Assembly (NCBI GenBank): GCA_036725605.1
Contig: DAIMDW010000001.1
Location: 1-64,000 of the forward strand
Direction of reading: 5' to 3'
Length of the DNA: 64,000 nucleotides
From: CALBTQ01 sp036725605
GTDB taxonomy: Bacteria; Lernaellota; Lernaellaia; Lernaellales; Lernaellaceae
The position numbers and the translations under genes are program-made. The notes beneath the pieces are model-generated. The model was not told the origin of the DNA. It saw nothing but the letters and a program-made list of their open reading frames with translations, and did no database searches. Positions 18,120-25,592 of this stretch are shown here, piece after piece (position 1 is the stretch's first letter; each line of letters starts with the position of its first letter).

Positions 18120-19453
18120 TGAACAATCCCCGCGCGCTCGCCATGCAGGTTTTGCGGCGGGTGCTGGTCGACAACGCCTATTCCGACCTCGCGCTCGACG
18201 CCGCGCTCAAGCAATCCTCGCTGGCCGATAACGACCGCCGCCTGGTCGCCGAGCTGGTCTACGGCGTGCTGCGCCATCTCACCTATCTGGATTGGCGTCT
18301 GGGGCAGGTCTCGCATCGTCCGCTCGACAAGATGGAACATCGCGTCGCCGACGCCCTGCGCATCGGCGCGTATCAGTTGTTGTTCCTCGACCGCATTCCG
18401 CCCCACGCGGCCGTCGACGAAGCCGTCAAGCTCGTGCCCAAGCGCGCCTCCGGTCTGGTCAACGCCGTCCTGCGCCATCTGCCGCGCGGCGAAAAAAACG
18501 GGCATGTGCCGCACCTGAAGGATCCTTATCAGGCCGCGTCCATTCGCTGGTCGCATCCGCTGTGGCTGGTGCACGCCATCGCGCAGCGGTTCGGCGACGA
18601 GCAGATGGCCGCGTTGCTGGCCGCCAATCAGGAACGGCCGCCGCTGGTTCTGCGCGTCAACGAGGCGAGGACCGACCGTCCGGCGCTGATGCAGGCTTTG
18701 CCGCAATTGCGTCCACGCGCCGCGCAATACGCACCGGCGGGCGTCGCGGTCGATCATCTTACTCAGCTCGAACAAATGCCGGCCTTTCGCGAAGGACTGT
18801 TCCTCGTGCAAAGCGAAGCGGCGCAGATCGTCGCCGAATTGCTCGGGGCGCATCCAGGTGAGTTGATCCTCGATGTTTGCGCCGCGCCGGGCGGCAAAAC
18901 AAGTTACTTCGCACAGAAGGTCGCGCCGGTCGGGCAGGTGTACGCGGTCGATATTCATCCGCGCCGCTTGCGGTTGCTGAGCCAGAACCTCAAGCGCCTG
19001 GGCGTCGAGAACGTTTCGCTCATCCAAGCCGACGCGAGCAAGGATTTTGCGATCAAAGACGACATGCAATTCGATCGTATCCTGGTCGACGCGCCGTGCT
19101 CCGCGCTGGGCACCTTGCAGAAAAACCCGGAAATCCGCTGGCGCCTGCGCCCCGACGATCCGGCGCGGCTCGCGAGCGTGCAGGCCGCCATTCTGGCGCA
19201 GGCCGCGCGCCACGTACGGCCGGGCGGGGTGCTCATGTACGCCGTGTGCACCTACACCGAGGAGGAGACCGACCGCGTTGTCGACGGCTTCCTGGCCGCG
19301 CAACCGGAGTTCGTTTTAAGTGATTTGCGCGAAGGACTCCCTCCGCGCTACGATGTCTTCATTCAGGATCGGGGAACGTTGTTGTCGCTGCCGCATCGCA
19401 CGGGCACGGAAGGCTTTTTCGCCGCGCGCTTCGTGCGTAAGGAGAAACCATGA
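18116..19453 (+). CDS. rsmB: 16S rRNA (cytosine-967-C5)-methyltransferase RsmB (Sun)
   Basis: 445 residues from the ATG at 18116, which overlaps the fmt stop; an extended open frame back to 17555 is only read-through of the fmt region. The N-terminal NusB-like helical domain (NAYSDLALDAALK, RRLVAELVYGVL) is followed by the SAM-binding DVCAAPGGKTSYFA, then DAPCSALGTL with the catalytic PC motif, and the second Cys in YAVCTYTEEE. It methylates 16S rRNA C967 using two active-site cysteines. Its own stop overlaps the rpe start. Confidence 0.96.
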   Translation: MMNNPRALAMQVLRRVLVDNAYSDLALDAALKQSSLADNDRRLVAELVYGVLRHLTYLDWRLGQVSHRPLDKMEHRVADALRIGAYQLLFLDRIPPHAAVDEAVKLVPKRASGLVNAVLRHLPRGEKNGHVPHLKDPYQAASIRWSHPLWLVHAIAQRFGDEQMAALLAANQERPPLVLRVNEARTDRPALMQALPQLRPRAAQYAPAGVAVDHLTQLEQMPAFREGLFLVQSEAAQIVAELLGAHPGELILDVCAAPGGKTSYFAQKVAPVGQVYAVDIHPRRLRLLSQNLKRLGVENVSLIQADASKDFAIKDDMQFDRILVDAPCSALGTLQKNPEIRWRLRPDDPARLASVQAAILAQAARHVRPGGVLMYAVCTYTEEETDRVVDGFLAAQPEFVLSDLREGLPPRYDVFIQDRGTLLSLPHRTGTEGFFAARFVRKEKP

Positions 19454-20112
19454 TTGTCGCTCCCAGCATTTTGTCCGCCGACTTCGCCCGCCTGGGCGAC
19501 GAGGTGCGCGCCCTGGCCGACGCCGGCGCCGATTGGATTCATGTTGACGTGATGGACGGTCTGTTCGTTCCCAACATCACCATCGGCCAGCCGGTCGTAC
19601 GCGCCCTGCGCCAGGAAACCGATCTGCCGCTCGACGTGCATTTGATGATCGAGGATCCGGCGCGCTACGTGCAAGAGTTCGCCGACGCCGGCGCCGATTG
19701 GATCACCGTGCACGTCGAGGCCTGCAAGCATCTGCATCGCTGCCTGCAGCAGATTCACGCCGCGGGCAAGAAGGCGGGCGTCAGTCTCAATCCGGCCACG
19801 CCGCTGGCGATGATCGAGCACGTGCTCGATTCGGTCGACATGGTGCTGCTCATGAGCGTCAATCCCGGCTTCGGCGGGCAGCAGTTCATCCCCTCGGCGC
19901 TGGAGAAGGTGCAGACCCTGCGCACGATGCTCGATGACGTCGGCTTCGACGACGTGCACATTCAGGTCGATGGCGGCGTCGGCCCGCACAACGCCCGCGC
20001 CCTTGCACGCGCCGGCGCGACGGTGCTGGTCGCCGGCAACGCGGTCTTCAGCCATGAGGATTACGCCGCGCCCATTCGCGCGCTCAAAGAGGCCGACCTG
20101 GATCTTGCTTGA
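19450..20112 (+). CDS. rpe: Ribulose-phosphate 3-epimerase
   Basis: 220 residues, a TIM barrel with IVAPSILSADFARLGDE, WIHVDVMDGLFVPN (catalytic Asp and metal His), MSVNPGFGGQ and QVDGGV. It interconverts ribulose-5-phosphate and xylulose-5-phosphate in the pentose phosphate pathway. The ATG overlaps the rsmB stop (ATGA) with GGAGAAACC upstream, indicating translational coupling. It is the last gene of the run before the tRNA. Confidence 0.97.
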   Translation: MIVAPSILSADFARLGDEVRALADAGADWIHVDVMDGLFVPNITIGQPVVRALRQETDLPLDVHLMIEDPARYVQEFADAGADWITVHVEACKHLHRCLQQIHAAGKKAGVSLNPATPLAMIEHVLDSVDMVLLMSVNPGFGGQQFIPSALEKVQTLRTMLDDVGFDDVHIQVDGGVGPHNARALARAGATVLVAGNAVFSHEDYAAPIRALKEADLDLA

Positions 20113-20119
20113 ATTATCC

Positions 20120-20148
20120 TTGACACCGGAGCAAGGATTATGTAAATA
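20120..20148 (+). promoter_or_regulatory. Promoter of tRNA-Pro
   Basis: A perfect TTGACA (20120-20125) and TAAATA (20143-20148) are 17 bases apart, 17 bases ahead of the mature tRNA 5' end and just after the rpe stop. Confidence 0.65.
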
Positions 20149-20165
20149 GATCGTCCCTGAAGCGT

Positions 20166-20242
20166 CGGGATGTGGCTCAGCCTGGTAGAGCACCTGGTTC
20201 GGGACTAGGGGGTCGCTGGTTCAAATCCAGTCATCCCGACCA
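20166..20242 (+). tRNA. tRNA-Pro (anticodon CGG)
   Basis: 77 nt. The acceptor stem CGGGATG pairs fully with CATCCCG. The D-arm is GCTC...GAGC, the anticodon stem CCTGG/CTAGG carries the loop TTCGGGA with anticodon CGG, and the T-arm GCTGG/CCAGT contains TTCAAAT. The discriminator A and CCA are encoded. It reads the CCG codon, which is frequent in GC-rich genes. Confidence 0.96.
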
Positions 20243-20245
20243 ATT

Positions 20246-20281
20246 AAGGCCGTAATTCCAATGAGTTACGGCCTTTTTTTT
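20246..20281 (+). terminator. Rho-independent terminator after tRNA-Pro
   Basis: A perfect 10-bp stem, AAGGCCGTAA (20246-20255) with TTACGGCCTT (20266-20275), has a 10-base loop and runs into eight T residues. It starts four bases after the tRNA CCA end. Confidence 0.92.
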
Positions 20282-20327
20282 GTTATGACCTGTCAGATGA
20301 CCTCTTCTTCTTGCTTCCTGCTGTCGA

Positions 20328-20924
20328 TTACAACAATGGAAGCTTGAAATCTTCAGGCATCGGCGGTGCGGTGTGCAGATAATAGCGAAACCGTGCGCGT
20401 CTCTTCATCCATTCTGAAGATACTCTTGGCCGGCCCGTGACCAGAATGCCGATGTATTCGTGGTAGGCAAAGGACGTCCGGTGGTCCGCTTCTTCTTCCG
20501 AGTACCCTATGCCCTGATACAGTTCGCGCATGAAGTCCATTCGTTCCCCATCCATCTTGCGCATGAACTTGCCGACCAGCGGATCGATCAAGGACCACTG
20601 GCGGAATGGGTAGTCATAGCGAAAGATATTCAACTTGATGACGGTCTGCCAGAAGTACCAAAACCGTTCCTGCGGACCGCCCGGAAACGCCAACACGCGA
20701 TCAAAGATTTTTTTTGATGTCTCGTTGTCATAGAAAACGAACATCTGTTCAAGCAGGCCCGCGTGGCTGCCGAAGACGCGGTAAAAAGGTGAGCGGGACT
20801 TATCAAGGCGTTGCGCGATCCGCTTGATGGACACCGCTTGCGGTCCCTCCTCCAAAAGGATTTTAATCGCTTCGTTCAGCCATTTTTTTCGATTACGGGC
20901 GACGATGCGAGATTCTTTCATCAT
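20328..20924 (-). CDS. TetR/AcrR-family transcriptional regulator
   Basis: 198 residues from the ATG at 20924 (GGAAAG upstream; a second ATG is at 20921). The N-terminal helix-turn-helix covers ~10-55: WLNEAIKILLEEGPQAVSI then IAQRLDKSRSPFYRVFGS, a good match to TetR_N. The C-terminal ~140 residues are helical, rich in Phe/Tyr/Trp and presumably bind a hydrophobic ligand. Target genes are unknown; the nearest divergent gene is the Asp-repeat protein, about 360 bases away. Codon use is less GC-rich than the preceding operon. Confidence 0.85.
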   Translation of the reverse strand: MMKESRIVARNRKKWLNEAIKILLEEGPQAVSIKRIAQRLDKSRSPFYRVFGSHAGLLEQMFVFYDNETSKKIFDRVLAFPGGPQERFWYFWQTVIKLNIFRYDYPFRQWSLIDPLVGKFMRKMDGERMDFMRELYQGIGYSEEEADHRTSFAYHEYIGILVTGRPRVSSEWMKRRARFRYYLHTAPPMPEDFKLPLL

Positions 20925-21285
20925 ATTGTCTTTCCACCGGAAAATTGTCGAATGTGTCGAGGTCAGACCCGCTTTATAGCACAAAACAAACCGGCATAAA
21001 AAACCTAAAAAAAGACATGGGTGTCTTTTTCTCTTTACAGGGGCCCCGCCATTTTTTACAATATTTCCAGTTCAACTTGGTTTCAGACAACCCGGAATTT
21101 GGCAAATCAATAAGCAAGGAGAAGCATGATGCGTCAAAGGGTGCTGTTCTTCTGTGTATCGTTCGAGTGCGGATAGCGAAAAACTTCCTTTTATGGCGGG
21201 GGAGCCTGGAAGGCGTATTCTAGGAGGTATTTGAAGTGAAGAGTTTCGGCACCCATAAATCATCTTGAAAACCGGAGCGGAAGTC
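20925..21285. other. Divergent intergenic region with two short ORFs that have good ribosome-binding sites
   Basis: This 361-bp, less GC-rich gap separates the TetR gene from the Asp-repeat gene. Two tiny frames on the plus strand have convincing Shine-Dalgarno sequences: 21126-21176 (16 codons, AAGGAG four bases upstream) and 21236-21268 (10 codons from GTG, AGGAGG eight bases upstream). They could be leader peptides or decayed gene fragments. No clear promoter or operator was picked out. Confidence 0.3.
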
Positions 21286-22527
21286 ATGGTTTGGAAAAAC
21301 GGTTTGCGGCTAGCTTCTTTCGCGCGTCGGATCGGGTCGATTGCCGTTTTGGCATTGTTCTTGTCGGGTTTCAGCGCATCGGCTGCGGCCCAAGATACCT
21401 GTTTCGACTACTACGACCCACTTGCCTGCACAGACGGTGGTTGTTTTTGGTGTGAGTCCTATGGGGTGTGCCTTAAGTTCGCGAACCCCGATCTATGCGA
21501 TTGCCACTACTACACCGACAGCGAGTCATGCGGTACCCCACCGTTCTGCCAATGGTGCTCTGATCTCACGCCGCAGGTTTGCAAATTTGATTATGAAAGC
21601 TGTGACTGCGGCAACGGAGTCGTGGACCCTGGCGAGGATTGTGACGGAACGCCGCACTGCAACCCTTCGAATTGCAGGTGTGAAGACTATTTCATCAGTG
21701 TTGACGGCTTGTGCGAGCCGTTTTGCGGCGACGGCATGATGGTAGAAGACGAGCAGTGCGAATGGGTAAACGGGCTACCCGTGCCAAACTGCGATCCCAT
21801 CACTTGCCAATGTAATCTGGGCTATATTCCCGACCCAGACAACCCGCCCTACTGCAAGTCCGTTGGCGACGATGATGACGACGATACGACGGACGACGAC
21901 ACGACGGACGATGACACGACGGACGACGATACGACGGATGACGACACGACGGACGATGACACGACGGACGATGATACGACGGATGACGACACGACGGACG
22001 ATGACGCAACCGACGATGACGCAACCGACGATGACACGACGGACGACGATACGACGGACGACGACACCACGGACGATGACACGACTGACGACGACACGAC
22101 CGACGACGACACCACGGACGACGATACGACTGATGATGATACGACGGACGATGATACAACCGACGATGATACGACGGACGATGATACGACGGACGACGAC
22201 ACGACCGACGATGATACGACGGATGATGACACGACCGACGACGATACGACTGATGACGATACGACTGATGATGACACGACCGATGACGATACGACGGATG
22301 ACGATACGACGGATGATGATTCAACCGACGACGACACCACGGACGATGATGATGACGACGATGACGACGACAACACCACGGACGACGACGATGACGATGA
22401 TGACGACAATGACACCACGGACGACGATAATGATGTTGGTGACGATGATGGTGGGCCTGACGGGGATGACGATGATACGGGCAGGTCGTTAGATGATGAC
22501 GACGACGATGCGGGATGTGGCTGCTAG
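21286..22527 (+). CDS. Secreted Cys-rich protein with 31 TTDDD repeats and C-terminal GCGC
   Basis: 413 residues from the ATG at 21286 (CGGAAG upstream; an earlier in-frame TTG at 21265 is less likely). A signal peptide ends ASAAA-Q. Residues ~40-200 form a Cys-rich domain with about 25 cysteines, including CGNGVVDPGEDCD, which resembles the Myxococcus-type 'CGNGxxExGExCD' repeat, and a second CGDGMMVEDEQC copy. Then comes an extreme acidic stalk of 31 [T/A/S]TDDD units, runs of pure Asp, and the end DDDDDDAGCGC. It is likely exported and surface-displayed or calcium-binding; the ligand is unknown. No membrane anchor helix is present, so the terminal cysteines are candidates for anchoring or cross-linking. 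Confidence 0.85.
   Translation: MVWKNGLRLASFARRIGSIAVLALFLSGFSASAAAQDTCFDYYDPLACTDGGCFWCESYGVCLKFANPDLCDCHYYTDSESCGTPPFCQWCSDLTPQVCKFDYESCDCGNGVVDPGEDCDGTPHCNPSNCRCEDYFISVDGLCEPFCGDGMMVEDEQCEWVNGLPVPNCDPITCQCNLGYIPDPDNPPYCKSVGDDDDDDTTDDDTTDDDTTDDDTTDDDTTDDDTTDDDTTDDDTTDDDATDDDATDDDTTDDDTTDDDTTDDDTTDDDTTDDDTTDDDTTDDDTTDDDTTDDDTTDDDTTDDDTTDDDTTDDDTTDDDTTDDDTTDDDTTDDDTTDDDTTDDDSTDDDTTDDDDDDDDDDNTTDDDDDDDDDNDTTDDDNDVGDDDGGPDGDDDDTGRSLDDDDDDAGCGC
21886..22350 (+). repeat. 31 in-frame 15-bp repeats encoding [T/A/S]TDDD
   Basis: Thirty-one tandem 15-bp units, all in frame. Most third positions vary (ACG/ACC/ACA/ACT and GAC/GAT), while the peptide is TTDDD except for two adjacent ATDDD units and one STDDD unit. 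Confidence 0.95.
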
Positions 22528-22627
22528 GAGTTGGGATTGTCCCATACTTCTGTAAGTTGCCGTCGAATATGTCCCTTGTCGCTCCCGATTGTCTTTGCAG
22601 GTTCGGTGATAGTCCGAAAATCCCCTC

Positions 22628-22745
22628 GTACCGTCCCCCTGTTAGCAAGACAGGTTTAGGCGGCTTTTTGGGTGAGGTAAGCCGCTTTGACCTCGTACGG
22701 CGTTCGGATGTCGAGCGCTGCGTTGTGAATCGACCACACAAACAT
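22628..22745 (-). pseudogene. Remnant of an IS3-family transposase C-terminus with one IS end
   Basis: On the minus strand a frame reads HNAALDIRTPYEVKAAYL and stops at 22656. This resembles the last part of IS3-family OrfB/rve transposases (HSALGYxTPxEV...). Beyond the stop lies TGTCTTGCTAACAGGGGGAC (minus strand), which looks like an IS3-family terminal inverted repeat of the IS2 type. Upstream the frame is broken within about 40 codons, and no left end was found. The 370-bp gap 22528-22897 holds nothing else I can recognise. Confidence 0.5.
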
Positions 22746-22897
22746 AATCGGTGAGGTGGGGCGGCGCTTTGGCGATGTTCGAATGCGTCAACTTGCTTGG
22801 ACAACAGTGCAAACCGTTGTTGATCTCGCGGAGTGATTTGGGCCGGGCCAGTTGGCAAATAAAAAACCGTTCCGGAGATTTTCAGCGGGAATAACTT

Positions 22898-24079
22898 TTA
22901 TCTTCCGCAGCCGGTTTCGGCATCGTCGTCGTCGGCCTGCTCCGAGTCGGTCGAAGAATCGTCGTTCTGCTTCGTAGCGTCGTCATCGCCCGCGTCGTCG
23001 TTGTAATCGTCGGCAACCGGCTGGTCGGCGGCGACGGTCAACGGAATCTGCAGATGATTGGATTCGGCTCCGCACCAGTCGCGGACGAAAACGGTCAGGC
23101 TGTGCTCGCCCGCCGACAAGTCCAGCGGTATGAGTATTTGGTGCGCCGTCGTGACCGAGACGACGCCTTTGAGTTCGGTGACCGGCCGCGCATAACGCTC
23201 GGCCGGTAGATCGTCGACGGCATACCACAGCTCACCGCCCGCCAGGTTGGCCTGTGCGTCGGCATAAGAAAAGTAAACAATGACGCCCTCGCTGTCCGTC
23301 GTCGCTTCCAAATCGTCGATCGTCGGCGGTTCGTTGGCCGCGCACATCGCGTCGGCATCGACAAAAAGCTGCGTCAATTGCTCGCCGAATAACGCTTGAT
23401 CCCAGGCAACGTTTACATAGCCGTTTTCGCCCCACTGCGTACCGCGTGCGTCCTTGCAGATCCAATATTGTTCTTCGGCGTCATAGCCGACGATCAACAC
23501 GTCGTGCACACCGAGCAAGGCGCCGCTCTCGTGCCGGTAAACACCGCCGGTGTACGTGAGATAATCGCCATACAGCAGCTTGCGCACGACGATCGGCCCG
23601 TCGAGCAACGCGTCCATCAGATAGATCGGCGACGGATAGGAGAGCAGGCTTTGTGCGACCGGTTTGATCGCGCGGGCGCTGAAATCCCGGCAACGGTAGT
23701 CGCAGGTTGCCGCTTCGTCGTCATAAACCAGACAGGCTTCGTCGGCCACGCCTTCGGCGAACAATTCGGCGATTACCTCATCCGGCGACGACGGCCGCAG
23801 GCAGTGGCCACCGCTGCAAAGCAACGCCTGGTATTCGGATAGGTCCGGTTCGATGAAGTCGTTGTCGACGGCGATTTTAATCATCGCTTCCATCATCGCC
23901 ACATAGGCAAAGACGGTGCCCGTCGCGCATTCACCCTTGTCTTTGACGGCGGTCAGGTAGTTGCGCCCCTCGACGTCGCGCCAGTCGAAATGCAGCGGCC
24001 ATTCGTCCGCCGCTACGGACAAAACGGAGGCCGACCAGCAAAACAGAACCATCATGATTATCCAGGTGTGATGCCGCAT
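22898..24079 (-). CDS. Papain-fold (C1A) secreted protein lacking the catalytic Cys: probable pseudo-peptidase
   Basis: 393 residues from the ATG at 24079, with a signal peptide ending SVAA-D. The mature N-terminus FDWRD...VKDKGECATGTVFA aligns with papain's DWR...VKNQGxCGSCWAF. On that alignment the oxyanion Gln is Lys48 and the catalytic Cys is Gly54. The His region is kept (VHDVLIVGY, His192), but the Asn-Ser-Trp site is DAR (Asp210) in WICKDARGTQWGENGY. A beta-sandwich-like domain (~250-350) follows, then an acidic tail ending DDDDAETGCGR. The fold is clearly C1A but peptidase activity is unlikely; it may bind peptides or other proteins at the surface. Confidence 0.82.
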   Translation of the reverse strand: MRHHTWIIMMVLFCWSASVLSVAADEWPLHFDWRDVEGRNYLTAVKDKGECATGTVFAYVAMMEAMIKIAVDNDFIEPDLSEYQALLCSGGHCLRPSSPDEVIAELFAEGVADEACLVYDDEAATCDYRCRDFSARAIKPVAQSLLSYPSPIYLMDALLDGPIVVRKLLYGDYLTYTGGVYRHESGALLGVHDVLIVGYDAEEQYWICKDARGTQWGENGYVNVAWDQALFGEQLTQLFVDADAMCAANEPPTIDDLEATTDSEGVIVYFSYADAQANLAGGELWYAVDDLPAERYARPVTELKGVVSVTTAHQILIPLDLSAGEHSLTVFVRDWCGAESNHLQIPLTVAADQPVADDYNDDAGDDDATKQNDDSSTDSEQADDDDAETGCGR

Positions 24080-24212
24080 GATTTTCCAACCTTTTCTGAA
24101 AGAAAGATTTTCTCGCCGCGGGGCGATTACTGAATCGTTAATTACCCCGGTCAAATTAGGACTTGATGCGACATCGACTAAATGTTCATTGGCGAACCAT
24201 TTGCCTTTGGTG

Positions 24213-24249
24213 AAAAAAATAGGCCGACGGGCGGCAATCCCATCGGCCT
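24213..24249 (-). terminator. Rho-independent terminator of the porin operon
   Basis: On the minus strand AGGCCGA(T)GGG pairs with CCC(G)TCGGCCT (24249-24221, one internal mismatch), followed by A and seven T residues. It lies about 20 bases beyond the porin stop. Confidence 0.85.
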
Positions 24250-24267
24250 TGAGCGGGGAAGATCTCG

Positions 24268-25578
24268 CTAGAAAGTCAAACCGGCTTGTACGGTCACACT
24301 GTCGTTGTCGATTTCGGGCATGCCTTCCAGTTCGGCGCGCATGATGTAGTTGGCCATCAGTTTGGCGCGGTGGCGGCTTGCGGCGTGCCAGGTCAGGCCG
24401 AAAGTCGTGTTGGCCAGCCGCCGCTGGTCCATCACGTCCGAGAGCAGGTCGAGTTTGTATTCCTCGTAACGGGCCGCCGCTTCCACGTCAATCCACTTGA
24501 TGAAATAACCGCCCTGCACGAACCAGCCTTCGGTTTCCCAATCCTCGGCGTATTGTGCGGCGCTGACGGTCTCGGCGAGGTCCGGCTCGTAGGTCGTGTG
24601 GATCAACTCACCGAGCACCGATACGCCGAACCAACGCGCTTCGGCGTCCACGCCCCAGGCTTTGACGACGCGGTCGATGTCGTTGTTCTGCAGATAGCTC
24701 GCGCCCAGCGAAATCTGCGGCCCGGTCGGCTCGGGCATCTTGGCCAGCAATTGGTTGGGGAAATACGCGGGTTGCAGATCGCCTTCGCCGTCGCGCAACG
24801 GATTGAGCAGGTCGATGCGCACGCGCCCGGCATACAGCAGGTTGTCGTTGTTGTCGGCGGCATAGACCTTGTTGCCCTGACCGTTGAACGCGCCGCCGCT
24901 CAGCGAGAGGCGCACCAGGTCCAGGCGGAAGTTGAAGTCCATGTCCAGCGTCGCGCCGACGTCGTAGCGAATCGGCATTTCCTCGACGACCATGGCCCGG
25001 TCGATCAACTGCAGCTTGCTCGTCGATGTCAGGCTCTGGCGCGAGAAGGGGATTTTCATCGCGCCGGCGCGCCCGCCGAACCGCGGCACGATCAGGCTCT
25101 GCTTGAGGCGATAAGGCGTGTAGGCGACGCGCATGTACGCTTCCTCCAGGCCCATCGTAAATTTACCGTCGTCGTCGGAGGCGGCTTCGGTCATCACCTT
25201 GAAGCTCAGCCAATCGAAATAGGCGCTGCCGGCCACGCCCAGTTGCGCCTTGTTGAGGCGGAACCCGCGCTGCTCGTCGGGCGAGCCCGGATACTCGACA
25301 ACCTCGTCGTAGGGCATCTGGTTCCACGGCGTGAAGCCCAGCAGCACCGAGCCGGTCGGACGAATGCCGTTGTAGACGCGCTTGGCGTACACGCCGATCA
25401 GTTCCTGATAGGTTTCCTCGTCAATGACGCCGTAGGTATACAGCAGCGTCAGCAGATCCATGTCCGCCATTTCCGTATCGTCCTCGGCCCAGGGGTCGGC
25501 GCTCAGGTTCAGCGCCTGCGCCGTGCCCGGCAGCAACAATCCCAGCAGCAACAGCACACACAGCGTACGAGTGCTCAC
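24268..25578 (-). CDS. Outer-membrane porin-like protein (OprO/OprP-like barrel)
   Basis: 436 residues from GTG 25578, with AAGGAGG seven bases upstream. A signal peptide (LLLLGLLLPGTAQA) is followed by a short helical segment and then alternating beta strands to a C-terminal Phe (TVQAGLTF). The pattern of 'FRLNKAQLGVAG' followed by the 'EEAYMRVAYTPY' strand and 'MKIPFSRQSLTS' is typical of the phosphate-selective porin O/P family, where an opposing 'G..KxPxS/R' strand is common. Anion or phosphate preference is inferred from family only. It is the last gene of a three-gene run after the phosphatase and acylase lipoproteins. Confidence 0.75.
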   Translation of the reverse strand: MSTRTLCVLLLLGLLLPGTAQALNLSADPWAEDDTEMADMDLLTLLYTYGVIDEETYQELIGVYAKRVYNGIRPTGSVLLGFTPWNQMPYDEVVEYPGSPDEQRGFRLNKAQLGVAGSAYFDWLSFKVMTEAASDDDGKFTMGLEEAYMRVAYTPYRLKQSLIVPRFGGRAGAMKIPFSRQSLTSTSKLQLIDRAMVVEEMPIRYDVGATLDMDFNFRLDLVRLSLSGGAFNGQGNKVYAADNNDNLLYAGRVRIDLLNPLRDGEGDLQPAYFPNQLLAKMPEPTGPQISLGASYLQNNDIDRVVKAWGVDAEARWFGVSVLGELIHTTYEPDLAETVSAAQYAEDWETEGWFVQGGYFIKWIDVEAAARYEEYKLDLLSDVMDQRRLANTTFGLTWHAASRHRAKLMANYIMRAELEGMPEIDNDSVTVQAGLTF

Positions 25579-25592
25579 CGTACAGCCTCCTT

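Noticed and set aside
20166..20242. tRNA-Pro as a proven integration site
   Set aside because: No integrase and no repeated tRNA 3' end were found in the window.
21886..22350. CRISPR-like array
   Set aside because: The units are 15 bp, contiguous, in frame and without spacers, so it is a coding repeat.
21849..22418. Ser/Val repeat frame on the minus strand
   Set aside because: It is only the complement of the Asp/Thr codon repeat.
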